This document shows positions 38,264 through 48,201 of a DNA stretch of 64,000 bases, one piece after another (the first letter of the stretch is position 1; each line of letters opens with the position of its first letter). The translations under genes were made by a program, and so were the position numbers. The notes beneath the pieces are model-generated. The model made no database searches and had not been told where the DNA came from. It saw only the letters and a list, made by a program, of their open reading frames with translations. Source of the DNA: an uncultured Acidobacteriota bacterium. Lineage in GTDB: Bacteria > Acidobacteriota > Terriglobia > Terriglobales > Acidobacteriaceae. Where the stretch lies: the NCBI GenBank assembly GCA_903873705.1, contig CAIQPK010000054.1:1-64000 (forward strand), written 5' to 3'.

Positions 38264-41191
38264 ATGAACCCTTTTGGTGATCGTGGTGCGATGGCATGCT
38301 GGGCCATCGGCATGCTAGTGGTGTGGTCTGGCGTCCTCATGCGGCCAACGCTTCACGCGCAATCTCCCAAGCTGACCAGCTATAGCGTCACCACATGGAG
38401 CGCCAAAGACGGCATTCCTTCCAGCGTCATCTTCAGCCTCGTGCAGGATGACATGGGCTACATCTGGCTGGGAACCAACGAAGGCCTGGCACGTTTCGAT
38501 GGCGCCGAATTTCGTCCCGTAACAACCATCGGCGCTACCGCAGTCCCCTCGGGCTCGGTACGTAGCCTGCGTATCACGCGCAGCGGAGATCTTTGGTTCG
38601 GCTCTCTCTCCGGACAGGTTAGCCGCATCCATAACGGGCAGTTGGTGCTCTTCGATGTTGCCGCAAGGTTCAATCCCGGCATCATCAACGGATTTGCAGA
38701 AGACCGGCAAGGCCGGGTCTGGGTCGGCACAGACCACGGCATACTGCTGTACGAAAACGACAACTGGCGTCACATTGGAGCAGATCTTGGACTGCCCGAA
38801 GGGCGTATCGACGATCCCTACATCGACCGTGCGGGGAAACTATTCGTCGGCACACAGTACGGCATCTTCAGCGCATCGCCCGGGCAGGAATTCCATCCCG
38901 TGGACCGTCACGGAGAGTCGGCAAAATTCCGCAGGTTCGCCGAAGACAAGCAAGGCAACCTATGGGTTTCTGATACGCTGCAGGGCTTCAGACGCCTGGA
39001 AGAAAAGCAACGCCTCTGTTGCAACCGTCGGGATGTGCGAGGCAATGAGATTCTCTTCGACCGCAACGGTGATCTTTGGGTCGCAACCATGGATCAGGGG
39101 CTGTGGCGTGTGGGGCAAAGTACGGGTGAAATAGAAAAGTTTGCCGTTCCCGGAGCGCGCTCCATCCTCGAAGATCGCGACGGCAACATTTGGGCGGGCA
39201 CGGGAAGCGGTTTATACCGCCTTTCGCGCGCCCCGGTATCGAGCATCTCCGAGCTTGGCCCCGTCACTTCGGTGGCCGCGACCCGCGATGGCGACGTGTG
39301 GCTCAGCACAAGCAATGATCTGCTCCATCTACCCCACGGCGACTACAAGCAAGCCGCTTCCGTCATGCACGCTCAAGTAACAGCACTGCACGCTACGAAC
39401 GCAGGCGCTCTTTGGCTCACGACGGACGGTACGCTGATGAGCATCGACGGCAAAAAGCGTCGCCAGTGGAACCTGGCTTCACTGCGCCTTGCCAGGATCA
39501 CAACGTTGACTGCCGATGAGCATGGCCACGTGTATATGGCCGGTGATGCGCCAGGCGTTTCGCTCTTTGATGCGGCCACGGGGCAGTCCACTCGCTTGTT
39601 GACCCAGGGCAATGTCAGCTCGCTCTATCTCGATCACCAGGGAAACCTGTGGTTGGGATGGTTGGATGGGTCCGTATCCCGACGCGCCGCCGACGGGACC
39701 TGGACGAACGCTTCGCAGATGGACGGCCTTGATGGCGCCGACCATCACTTCTTCCTCGAAGACCTCGAAGGCCGAATCTGGGTAAGCAGCGCGGATCGGC
39801 TTTTCCTTTGGCGAGATGGCCGGTTCATTCCTGTCGATACGGCCGGCCGTGGTCCTCGCGGCGCAAGCTCCATGGTGCTGGACGCCAACGGCAACCTCTG
39901 GCTGACATCCCGCTCAGGCGTGGAACGCATCCTGCAGCGCGACATCGCCACGGCGTTACAAAGCTCGCCCGTCCTCGTCCACGGCAGGTTTCTGGATGGC
40001 TCGGACGGCATGCTCGGAATGCCCATCTGGTTCCACAGTAACGGCGCAGCGCGTTCCTCCGATGGCCGCATCTGGTTTGTGACCGGCAGCGGCGTCAGCC
40101 TCCTTTGGCCCCAGACGGTCAACGCGAAGGTGCTTGCCAGTCGTGCCGAAATCTCATCAGTGCATGTGGACGACAAGCTCCTGGCGCCCGGCGACGCGCT
40201 AAGAAAGCGACCTGACCGGCTGCAAATCAGCTATAGCGCCGTGCGGCCTAGTCAGACTCATCCCATCGGCTTCCGCTATCGCCTCGTCGGGCTGGACAAC
40301 AATTGGATTGAGGCCGCGTCGCAACGCCAGGCAGTCTACACACATCTGCCGCCCCGGAAGTATCGCTTTGAAGTGATGGCCAGCAACGACGACGGTACCT
40401 GGAGCACCGTTCCCGCCACCTGGGATTTTTCCGTCCCGCCAGCCTTCTACCAGACGCGTTGGTTCTATGCGCTCGGCGTTATGCTAACGCTTGGCTGCAT
40501 CTGGTTGGCCGCTCATATGCACGAGCGCACGCTTCGTAAGGAGTTTTCGCTCAAGTTGGCAGAGCGCATGCGGTTGAGCCGCGAACTGCACGATACGCTT
40601 CTGCAAAGCCTGGTCGCGGTCGCGCTCCACTTCAACGCTGCAGCCGACAGTATCCCGCCGTCTTCGCCTGTGCACCAGCGCCTTGTTCGGATTCGGAAGC
40701 AGGTCGAGGAAGGCATTCGCGAAGCGCGTCAAAGCATTCAAAGTCTGCGCTCCCCCGCGCTCATGAACCAGGACCTTACCTCCGCTCTGCGTGAGGCGAT
40801 GGAAGAGGCCACTCGATACAAGAGCGTTCGCAGTAGATTATCCGTCCAGGGACGCCCCTATCATGCGCCCGCCATTGTCGAGCAACAGCTATTGAGGATC
40901 GGCCAGGAAGCCATCCTCAATGCGGTGCGGCATGCCCAGGCCTCAGAGCTCAAGGTAGCACTCAACTTCGAACAGCGGGCCATTACCCTGCGCGTGGTCG
41001 ACGATGGCTGTGGCTTCATCCCGTCGCCGCAACAGTCCGAGCAGGACGGGCATTACGGTCTTCGCATTATGGAGGAGCGCGCCACCCAGGTCGACGGCGC
41101 CTTCCGCGTCACCACAGCGATCCACGTGGGCACCACAGTCGAAACCACAGTCCCCGTGCATCCCAGGCGTCATGCGGGGCTCAATACGTGA
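38264..41191 (+). CDS. Sensor histidine kinase with periplasmic two-component-regulator propeller
   Basis: 975 residues from ATG 38264. Signal/TM segment at 10-30. Residues about 35-640 contain 14 propeller blades of the GxxWxGTxxGL type (GYIWLGTNEGL, GRVWVGTDHGI, GNIWAGTGSGL, GNLWLTSRSGV), enough for two seven-bladed propellers. A Y_Y_Y domain follows (about 650-728), one TM helix (about 735-755), a HisKA_3 dimerisation domain with phospho-acceptor His776 in RELHDTLLQ, and a HATPase domain with N box EAILNAVRHA, G1 DDGCGF and G2 HYGLRIMEERA. This is the hybrid-less form of the sensors used by saccharide or polymer utilisation loci. It is translationally coupled (GTGA) to the response regulator and probably controls sites A-C, in answer to a periplasmic ligand. 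Confidence 0.92.
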   Translation: MNPFGDRGAMACWAIGMLVVWSGVLMRPTLHAQSPKLTSYSVTTWSAKDGIPSSVIFSLVQDDMGYIWLGTNEGLARFDGAEFRPVTTIGATAVPSGSVRSLRITRSGDLWFGSLSGQVSRIHNGQLVLFDVAARFNPGIINGFAEDRQGRVWVGTDHGILLYENDNWRHIGADLGLPEGRIDDPYIDRAGKLFVGTQYGIFSASPGQEFHPVDRHGESAKFRRFAEDKQGNLWVSDTLQGFRRLEEKQRLCCNRRDVRGNEILFDRNGDLWVATMDQGLWRVGQSTGEIEKFAVPGARSILEDRDGNIWAGTGSGLYRLSRAPVSSISELGPVTSVAATRDGDVWLSTSNDLLHLPHGDYKQAASVMHAQVTALHATNAGALWLTTDGTLMSIDGKKRRQWNLASLRLARITTLTADEHGHVYMAGDAPGVSLFDAATGQSTRLLTQGNVSSLYLDHQGNLWLGWLDGSVSRRAADGTWTNASQMDGLDGADHHFFLEDLEGRIWVSSADRLFLWRDGRFIPVDTAGRGPRGASSMVLDANGNLWLTSRSGVERILQRDIATALQSSPVLVHGRFLDGSDGMLGMPIWFHSNGAARSSDGRIWFVTGSGVSLLWPQTVNAKVLASRAEISSVHVDDKLLAPGDALRKRPDRLQISYSAVRPSQTHPIGFRYRLVGLDNNWIEAASQRQAVYTHLPPRKYRFEVMASNDDGTWSTVPATWDFSVPPAFYQTRWFYALGVMLTLGCIWLAAHMHERTLRKEFSLKLAERMRLSRELHDTLLQSLVAVALHFNAAADSIPPSSPVHQRLVRIRKQVEEGIREARQSIQSLRSPALMNQDLTSALREAMEEATRYKSVRSRLSVQGRPYHAPAIVEQQLLRIGQEAILNAVRHAQASELKVALNFEQRAITLRVVDDGCGFIPSPQQSEQDGHYGLRIMEERATQVDGAFRVTTAIHVGTTVETTVPVHPRRHAGLNT

Positions 41192-41817
41192 CCGAACCCA
41201 CCATTCGCATTCTCTGTGTCGACGATCACGCCATTGTCCGCGAAGGGATCGGGCTGGTGATCGATCGCGAACGAGACATGAAAGTCGTTGCCTTTGCTGC
41301 GACCGCCGTCGAAGCGTTGCAGCAGTTTCGTATCACCCAACCGGACGTGACATTGATGGATCTCCGCCTTCGGTCCGAGGACGGAACCTCCGCTATCCAG
41401 CGGATACTGGCCGAGTCGCCCACTGCGCGCATCATCGTGTTGACGATGTATGAAGGCGATGAGGACATCTATCGCGCCCTCCATGCCGGCGCAGTCGCTT
41501 ACCTGCTCAAAGACACGCTGTCAGATGACCTGATCGGCACCATACGCGAGGTTCACGCCGGCATCCGTTCGGTGCGGAAGGAAATTTCCGACCGCCTCGC
41601 GGACCGGTCCTTGCATCCTTCGCTCACACCGCGCGAGCTGGGAGTCCTGGAGCTGCTCGCCACCGGCAAGCGCAACAAGGAAATCGCGTATGACTTGAAC
41701 ATCAGTGAGGCGACCGTCCAGGTGCACATGAAAAACATCTTTTTCAAGCTGCACGTCAACGATCGGACCGGGGCCATCCACGTGGCCGCCCGGCGAGGCA
41801 TCATTCATCTCAACTAG
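41188..41817 (+). CDS. NarL/FixJ-family response regulator
   Basis: 209 residues from GTG 41188, overlapping the kinase stop codon. The receiver domain has the acidic pair Asp12/Asp13, phospho-acceptor Asp58 (TLMDLRL) and the conserved Lys in YLLKDTLSD. The C-terminal LuxR-type helix-turn-helix (about 145-209) reads LTPRELGVLELLATGKRNKEIA, then ISEATVQVHMKNIFFKL. Partner of the kinase just upstream. Proteins of this class bind pairs of heptamers in 7-2-7 inverted arrangement, matching the 20-bp elements at 34.0, 35.4 and 38.2 kb. Confidence 0.95.
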   Translation: MTEPTIRILCVDDHAIVREGIGLVIDRERDMKVVAFAATAVEALQQFRITQPDVTLMDLRLRSEDGTSAIQRILAESPTARIIVLTMYEGDEDIYRALHAGAVAYLLKDTLSDDLIGTIREVHAGIRSVRKEISDRLADRSLHPSLTPRELGVLELLATGKRNKEIAYDLNISEATVQVHMKNIFFKLHVNDRTGAIHVAARRGIIHLN

Positions 41818-41878
41818 CGTCGTTGAAACCAGATTTGCCAGCGATATCTGTTGCTTGCAGTACAGGCCATCCACCGGC

Positions 41879-43363
41879 TCAGGGCTGCTTCCTGACGTAC
41901 AGCTGGTACGAGAACGGCTCCGCTGGATGCCGCCACCATCCTATTGTGTGGGGTGGCGTACGTTGCGCGGTCAGCGTGTACTCGCTCTCAAGATAATGCT
42001 GAAACTCTGGCCAGCGTGCGGCCAATCCAAAGTTTCGCGCCAGCTTGAAACACTCCTGATCGGTCACCACCAACACCTGCGGCGGCGTGGCATGCAGGGC
42101 GGCCCAAAAATTCTCACGATACTTCAGGCTCACCGCTGTCTGCTGAGTCTGAAACAGGTAGCAGTCGTACATATACCCTGTCGCCTCCACCAGCTTCATG
42201 GTGTACAGCGTGTTCTGGCACTCTGCAGCCATCTCGAAACACTGCACCTTCCCATCCAGCTTTGCACCGCCCAGCTCCGTCAGGTCAGCGGTCAACATCT
42301 GCTGAAACTCCTGGTCTCGCCAGTCGTAGCTGCGCGCAATCACCGCAGATGACGGCGCCAGGTACAACGCTCCTGCCAGCAACCCTGCCACCGCAATCAA
42401 ACCCCGGTATCCCTTCGCGCGCATGTTACCGACCAGCAGCGACCCACACAGCAACGCCAGGAAAGCCTCTTCGGGATAGCGATGATAAGGAAAACCTTTT
42501 CCCTGGATGATGTAAGACATCGCACCCACCAGGATGCACGCGAGTGCTACCTGCGCTTCCCAACTCTTCCACCGCTTCTCCATCACGAGCAGCGCCAACG
42601 CAGGTATCGACGCCGTCAGCAGCACCGTCGGAAAGCTGCCCACAATCAGCACCGGCAAGGACGGCCGCCCCAGCGACGCGTGATACGCCCCGATACCCTG
42701 CATGACGTCCAGGAACGCACCCAAAGCGCCGTAGTGGACTAAGTACAGTCCACACGCGAGTACAGGCAGAGCGAAGCCCGCCACCGACGCGATCAGGTAA
42801 GGTGCCTTGGCTACATTCAATTGTCGCAAGCGCAGCCAGAGCAGCACAATCAGCACGGCACCAAACAGCAAGCCGGAAGGCTTGATGGTAGCGGCCACGC
42901 CGGCAAACAGTCCGAACAATCCCGCAGCCCACGCTCTCTGCTTCCGGACGCCATACATCAACCATGCGCAGGCGATCAGCGCCATCACGGCCATGATCAG
43001 GTCCCGCTGTCCCGTATGCGTCGGGCCGTCGCGAAAGTGGATCAACGCAAACAGCGCCCCGCCAAAGAACCCTGCAAGCCAATCCACCGGCCACGTCATC
43101 GCAATCATCGCCGCCATGGCCGCCGCCACCAGGCCGAAGTCGAACACGCGCCACCCGACCGCACCCGGCCCCAGCCAGTGAATCGCCGCCCACTGCAGCG
43201 CATAGGTTCCCGGCATGTCCATCTCGATGATGTCTTTGTACGGCACCTTGCCGTGATCGATCAGGAAAACCACATAGTGCAGCAGCGGTGCGTCGCCAAC
43301 AACCGGCCAATGCGCCGTCCCCGCAACCGCTGCCAATAGCGATGCCACCAGCATCACCGTCAC
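41879..43363 (-). CDS. Polytopic membrane protein, GT-C glycosyltransferase-like
   Basis: 494 residues if started at GTG 43363. The frame stays open about 130 bp further upstream without any ATG, GTG or TTG, so the start is uncertain. About 10 hydrophobic helices occupy residues 1-355, followed by a soluble region of about 135 residues (YDWRDQEFQQMLTADLTEL, PPQVLVVTDQECFKLARNFG). An acidic IIEMDMPGTYALQW in the first loop recalls the GT-C glycosyltransferases that use polyprenyl-phosphate sugars, where acidic loop residues are catalytic. It ends 62 bp from the response regulator in convergent orientation. Function is a fold-level guess. Confidence 0.6.
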   Translation of the reverse strand: MTVMLVASLLAAVAGTAHWPVVGDAPLLHYVVFLIDHGKVPYKDIIEMDMPGTYALQWAAIHWLGPGAVGWRVFDFGLVAAAMAAMIAMTWPVDWLAGFFGGALFALIHFRDGPTHTGQRDLIMAVMALIACAWLMYGVRKQRAWAAGLFGLFAGVAATIKPSGLLFGAVLIVLLWLRLRQLNVAKAPYLIASVAGFALPVLACGLYLVHYGALGAFLDVMQGIGAYHASLGRPSLPVLIVGSFPTVLLTASIPALALLVMEKRWKSWEAQVALACILVGAMSYIIQGKGFPYHRYPEEAFLALLCGSLLVGNMRAKGYRGLIAVAGLLAGALYLAPSSAVIARSYDWRDQEFQQMLTADLTELGGAKLDGKVQCFEMAAECQNTLYTMKLVEATGYMYDCYLFQTQQTAVSLKYRENFWAALHATPPQVLVVTDQECFKLARNFGLAARWPEFQHYLESEYTLTAQRTPPHTIGWWRHPAEPFSYQLYVRKQP

Positions 43364-43781
43364 CAGTACCCGTACACCGTACGGTCGAAAAATACCGCGC
43401 TCCGTCCGAATTGGTTCAGCTGCGTGCAGTGGAGGGCGTCCCCAATCTATTGACCAGACCAGCTTATACGTTTCGGCGAGTCACGGGAACGCCGAGCTTT
43501 CTGTTGCGTTCAGCTAACATAAGACCCTTCCAGCTTTGACTCCAGCAGCCATCAGCAGCCTTTCCGACTACCCAAGGCCAATAACCAGCTTGGCTGGCTC
43601 AAAGACCGCGCCCCACGACAGCGGCAAAGGTCTTCCCTATCGAAGTTCTGCATCTCTAAAGAACTTATGCCTGGGATTGGGGTTGATAAAGGGGGAGCGC
43701 TTGAGCCTCCAGGTAGTACCCCTCGGGTCAGCGCACAGGTGTGCCCGTTGACGGCATCCACGAACCCGGAAATGGAACCTT
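43364..43781. other. Intergenic region between the membrane protein and the TonB-family gene
   Basis: The first 130 bp may encode the true N-terminus of the membrane protein. The rest presumably holds both promoters. No RNA gene or repeat was recognised. Confidence 0.4.
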
Positions 43782-45137
43782 ATGTTTCTGCTATCCAGGC
43801 TTGATGACATCTCGCGCCTCTTTCCGGAAGATGTGGAGAGAACGCGGGAGTTTTTGCTTGACCGCGGCATACCTGCCGGATCATTGGAAGCACTGACGCA
43901 CTTTTCCGCTCGATTGGCAATCGACCCTTCGTTCAGACGGGATGTCACGTCGCTCGTCCACGTGGTGATCCAGCGAGAGCACGAGGCCGTCGATTACATG
44001 GACCTGCTTGGCATCCTCGTCGTCGCCACTGCCGGGCCCGGGCCATTCAAGGCGACCGGCGAGCAAGAAGAATCAGTACGGGAAATGCTTCGCTTCCTCA
44101 CGCAGATTCCCCGTCAAACTGGTCCGGTGGGGCCCGTCTTCGTGCGCTATCAAAATGTGGTTACCGTTGCCGTTGGGGCCAAACCTCTGCTCCACGATCG
44201 GCTCTCACCGCCGGCGCATGGGGGCGATCACATCACCGTCCGCCCAGACTCAACCGCGCCCTCCTTCATGGCACAGGAACCCATAGCCTCGCGGTGGCGG
44301 GGACCTGTTGTTTCCATTGCGGCCGTGATCGCGCTGGCAGTGGCCATGGGATCGGGGTGGATGGGCTATCAAAAGAGCCGCAAAACACTTCCAGTAACGG
44401 CGCCGCTTGTGGCTTCGTCTCCGGGTATGCCTGTCAATGACGAGAAGTATGATCTGGCAAAAGCGCCTCCGGCACCGCTTCGCAAACCTCAGGCTCCAAT
44501 GAGGAAGCCGTCCCCAGCCGTCGCGCGAACCGCGCGTGGCCTGCGTACGCCGCTGGCAGCGTCCCCGACATCGAAAACGGCCGCGCCCGTTCGCCCTTTG
44601 CAATTTCCGGACGCGAGCCAAACCATTCCCCTCATCAGGCCAACTCCGTCTGCCGGACCGGCTGTCGTTGCCGCGAATAATCCTCCCGCGCGGCCATTGA
44701 GTGCTGTCCCCGAGAGTCCCGCAATCACGACGCCCCCGCCCAACACGACACCGAGTGTTCGTCGCCGTTTGCCGAAGTGGGTCGTGATCAATCCGGCTCC
44801 CTTACGGCGGCCGGGTGGAGTGTCCGTCCCAGCCTCCACAACACCAGGCGTTGTGCATCCGGCCTCAATCGGAATGATGGCAACCAACCTGATTTCCAGC
44901 CCTGCGCCGGAATATCCTGTGGCCGCTTCCCAGGCGCGGGTGCAAGGCGAGGTGAAAGTGCGTGCGGTTGTAGATCGTCAAGGCAACGTGATTGAAGCCC
45001 GCGTCGTGAGCGGCCCGGAGTTGCTACGCGACGCTTCCCTCGAAGCAGTTCAGCACTGGCGTTATCGACCCTACATCCAGGGCGGCAAGCCCGTTGAAGT
45101 CGCCACTACAGCCGTTCTGGATTTTGAGTTGCCCTGA
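43782..45137 (+). CDS. TonB-family energy transducer with a cytoplasmic N-terminal domain
   Basis: 451 residues from ATG 43782. Residues 1-165 are soluble and unrecognised (ERTREFLLDRGIPAGSLEALTHFS). One TM helix follows at about 172-192 (VVSIAAVIALAVAMGSGWMGY), then a Pro/Ala/Lys-rich periplasmic linker (about 200-350) and a TonB_C domain at 360-451 (APEYPVAASQARVQGEVKVRAVVDRQGNVIEARVVSG, LEAVQHWRYRPY). The C-terminal part matches TonB, which carries proton-motive energy from ExbBD to outer-membrane receptors. Classical TonB has a very short cytoplasmic start, so the 165-residue extension is odd and may be regulatory. A TonB-dependent receptor gene follows 307 bp downstream on the same strand. 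Confidence 0.85.
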   Translation: MFLLSRLDDISRLFPEDVERTREFLLDRGIPAGSLEALTHFSARLAIDPSFRRDVTSLVHVVIQREHEAVDYMDLLGILVVATAGPGPFKATGEQEESVREMLRFLTQIPRQTGPVGPVFVRYQNVVTVAVGAKPLLHDRLSPPAHGGDHITVRPDSTAPSFMAQEPIASRWRGPVVSIAAVIALAVAMGSGWMGYQKSRKTLPVTAPLVASSPGMPVNDEKYDLAKAPPAPLRKPQAPMRKPSPAVARTARGLRTPLAASPTSKTAAPVRPLQFPDASQTIPLIRPTPSAGPAVVAANNPPARPLSAVPESPAITTPPPNTTPSVRRRLPKWVVINPAPLRRPGGVSVPASTTPGVVHPASIGMMATNLISSPAPEYPVAASQARVQGEVKVRAVVDRQGNVIEARVVSGPELLRDASLEAVQHWRYRPYIQGGKPVEVATTAVLDFELP

Positions 45138-45444
45138 GACTTTCACCCGCCCTTTACATGATGCACGGTCGGCTACCAGTTCGATAGCGCGTGGCCCCAT
45201 CAGGTAATGCTTTAGTTCTGGCATTTACGGAGCCGCGGATGCCCGCGGTAGACGCGAAACTCGGTGGCACCTCCTCCTGTCTCGAAAAACCCCCTGTCCG
45301 TCACATTTCAGACAAATCCACACTCTCCATGAGGGAACCACCGCGTATATCTCTTCGTACCTACCTGAATTGCCAAAAGAGTTGGCGCTCAGCTACTTCC
45401 CTGCGCGCCTTGAGAGACAGCGCCGGAAAAGAGATTTGGTCCCT
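45138..45444. other. Intergenic region upstream of the third TonB-dependent receptor
   Basis: No gene recognised and no hairpin with a T-tract after the TonB-family stop. An in-frame ATG at 45370 could extend the receptor by 25 residues but lacks signal-peptide character. Confidence 0.45.
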
Positions 45445-48201
45445 ATGTTGAAGGTTTTCACCGTTACGGCGCTCTCCCTTTGCGTCTTGCAGTCACGTGC
45501 ATCGGCGCAGGCGTGTACGGGCGGCCCAGTCAGTGGCGTTGTTCGCGATACCACTGACGCCCTCGTGCCCGGCGCCACCATCTCTGTCGACGGCAATGCC
45601 ACCCGCACCAGCGGACCTGATGGCCGATTCCGCTTTCCCTGCGTCGCACTGGGGAAACATACGCTTACGGCCTCGTTGCAGGACTTCGCCCCCAACTCCC
45701 TCAGTACCACCGTCCCGCACAGCAGCGATCTCACCTTCCACCTTGTCCCCAGCGCTTCGGCTAACATTGACGTCGAGGCAGACGAAGCGGAGATGCAGGT
45801 GGAAGCCCCGGGCGGCGGCAACGGCACCATCGTTGCCGGCAAGCAGCTCCAGTCGCTGGCTGACGACCCCGACGATCTGCTCCGCGAGCTCCAGCAACTC
45901 TCCGCGGCCAATGGCGGCAGCCCCGGTCGAGCCACGATCTCCGTAGACGGCTTCTCTGACGGCGCCACGCTACCACCCAAAGACTCGATCGCCTTCGTCA
46001 ACGTGAGCCCCGATCTTTTCTCTGCCGAGTACCGCGAACCCCCTTTCGGCGGCGGCCGTGTCGAGGTTTACACCAAACCGGGCGCGAAGAGTTATCACGG
46101 TGCGCTGTTCACAACCAACTCCAGCTCGTGGATGAATGCGCGCGACCCCTTCACCACAACCCTCGGTTCCGTAGGCAAGCAGCGCTATGGGTTTGATTTC
46201 ACCGGCCCGATTCGCAAACAAGGATCGAACTTTTCTCTGAACCTCGAGCACCGCTCCATCGATGAAACGGTCGCCGTCAATGCGATTACCCTCGATGCCT
46301 CCGGCCAACAGGTCAATACGCAGGACACGGTACCCAACCCGCAGCGTCTGTGGATTGGCAACGCCCGCATGGACTGGCAGCTCGGGCCAAAGAACATCGC
46401 GTCTATCAGCTACTCAGCCAACTGGGCCAACCTCAAGAACCAGGGTGTCGGCGGCCAGACCCTGCGTGAAGCCGGACACGACGTCGGTCGCGACGAGCAG
46501 GTGGTCCGCATCAGCAACGTCACCACGGTATCGCCCAGGCTGGTGCATGAGGCACGCTTCAGCGTCGACCGGTTCGTTGAGGGCGAAACGCCTGCCAGCA
46601 ACTTACCCTCGCTCCAGGTTGCGGGCTACTTCAGCGGCGGCGGCAGCGCCCTCGGCCGCAGCCACACCGCCCTAACGCGCTACGAGCTGGACGACGACAT
46701 CATCCTCAATACGAAGCGTCACCTTATCAAGGCCGGAGCACAGTTCTTCTTCGTTCATCGTTACAGCGATATGGCTACCGGCTTCAACGGCACTTACGTC
46801 TTCGCCGGTCACGCTACGGGGAATCCAGCGACTTCCATCACGGCCATCGACCAGTACCGCAATGCACGCAACAGCGCGGGCGACAGCACCGGCGCGACCA
46901 GCGACACGGCCACCGAGTTCACCAACGTCGCCGGCATTCCCCGAGACCCCGTTTCGCAATGGCGCAACGCGTTCTTCTACCAGGACAACTTCAAGCTCAA
47001 CACCAAGTGGACCATGGTTTACGGCCTGCGCTACTACTTCCAAACCCAGCCCGCCAACTACAACGGCGTGGCTCCGCGGACGGGCTTCAGCTACTCGCCG
47101 GACAAGAAGCAGACGTGGGTGATCAAGTCCCACTTCGGCCTGTTCGACGGCCAGGTATCAGCCGACCTGACTGAGGAGCTCTACCGCGAAGATGGCGTTA
47201 AGCGCGTCACCAGCCTGATCTATAACTCGGCCTACTGCGGCCCCAACGCGTCGAGCGGATGCAGCCCGTTCACCAATGCCACACCTATCCACTCACAACG
47301 CACGCTGGCACCGGGCTTCCATAACACCGCCTACGCTATCGGCGACTTCAGTGTGAGCAAGGACCTTCCCCACGGCTTCAACATCAATGCGCAGGAGGTC
47401 CTGCTGCGCTTCATCAATAACTTTCGCACCGTGAATATCAACCAGCCGCTGACGCCTGATCCCCACGGCCCTCGCCCGATCGCCCCCAACCTCAACATCC
47501 TTCAAGTGCAGGACACAGGCGGTGGCCAGGGGCATGGCGAGTTTTTCGGCATCAGCAACTTCCGCCTGAAACGTACGCAGTTCTTCCTCGGCGTCCTGCA
47601 TCTGAACCTGCGCGACGATACCGACGACAGCTTCTTCTTCCAGCCGCAGAGCGCCTACTCGGATGCGGGCGAAACGGTGAACCGGAGCAGCCAGGGCATA
47701 TGGCAGCTATTTGGCAACAGCAGCGTGTCGCTGCCTTACAAGTTCTCGCTCACAGGCAACGGCTACGCCACGGGTGGCCAGCCCCTCAACATCACCACGG
47801 GCGCGGACAACAACGGCGATGGCAGCTTCAATGATCGTCCGCAATACGCGCCTGCGGGCTCCGCCGCGAACGGCACAACAATCTTCAACACGCCGTTCGG
47901 CCTGCTGACCAACAGCGGCGCCATCGTGAACGGCATCCCGGCCGCGGCCATCCGGCGCAACATTGCCTCGCTGCCATGGACGTTCCACATCGACGCCAAC
48001 CTGCAACGCGCCTTCAAACTAACCAGGGACGCCAAGTCCGCACGACAGCAGACCATCACCGTCAACATGCGCTCGGCCAACTTCATCAATCACACCAACG
48101 TTACCGGCGAGAGCACGGTGCTGGGGTCGCCGCAGTTCTTGCGCCCGATCACGGCCGATACGGCGCGACGGCTGGAGTTCGGCTTGCGATACAGCTTCTA
48201 G
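45445..48201 (+). CDS. TonB-dependent receptor with N-terminal carboxypeptidase-regulatory domain
   Basis: 918 residues. ATG 45445 begins the signal peptide MLKVFTVTALSLCVLQSRASAQ; the in-frame ATG at 45370 would prepend a charged 25-residue stretch. Residues about 27-100 are a carboxypeptidase-regulatory domain (GVVRDTTDALVPGATISVDG). A plug region follows (about 130-230; LRELQQLSAANGGSPGRATISVDGFSDG, GGGRVEVYTKPG), then a beta-barrel to the terminal RRLEFGLRYSF. Compared with the receptor at 30.6-33.9 kb it is about 195 residues shorter and clearly another subfamily. Its neighbour at 43782 probably energises it. Substrate unknown. Confidence 0.87.
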   Translation: MLKVFTVTALSLCVLQSRASAQACTGGPVSGVVRDTTDALVPGATISVDGNATRTSGPDGRFRFPCVALGKHTLTASLQDFAPNSLSTTVPHSSDLTFHLVPSASANIDVEADEAEMQVEAPGGGNGTIVAGKQLQSLADDPDDLLRELQQLSAANGGSPGRATISVDGFSDGATLPPKDSIAFVNVSPDLFSAEYREPPFGGGRVEVYTKPGAKSYHGALFTTNSSSWMNARDPFTTTLGSVGKQRYGFDFTGPIRKQGSNFSLNLEHRSIDETVAVNAITLDASGQQVNTQDTVPNPQRLWIGNARMDWQLGPKNIASISYSANWANLKNQGVGGQTLREAGHDVGRDEQVVRISNVTTVSPRLVHEARFSVDRFVEGETPASNLPSLQVAGYFSGGGSALGRSHTALTRYELDDDIILNTKRHLIKAGAQFFFVHRYSDMATGFNGTYVFAGHATGNPATSITAIDQYRNARNSAGDSTGATSDTATEFTNVAGIPRDPVSQWRNAFFYQDNFKLNTKWTMVYGLRYYFQTQPANYNGVAPRTGFSYSPDKKQTWVIKSHFGLFDGQVSADLTEELYREDGVKRVTSLIYNSAYCGPNASSGCSPFTNATPIHSQRTLAPGFHNTAYAIGDFSVSKDLPHGFNINAQEVLLRFINNFRTVNINQPLTPDPHGPRPIAPNLNILQVQDTGGGQGHGEFFGISNFRLKRTQFFLGVLHLNLRDDTDDSFFFQPQSAYSDAGETVNRSSQGIWQLFGNSSVSLPYKFSLTGNGYATGGQPLNITTGADNNGDGSFNDRPQYAPAGSAANGTTIFNTPFGLLTNSGAIVNGIPAAAIRRNIASLPWTFHIDANLQRAFKLTRDAKSARQQTITVNMRSANFINHTNVTGESTVLGSPQFLRPITADTARRLEFGLRYSF

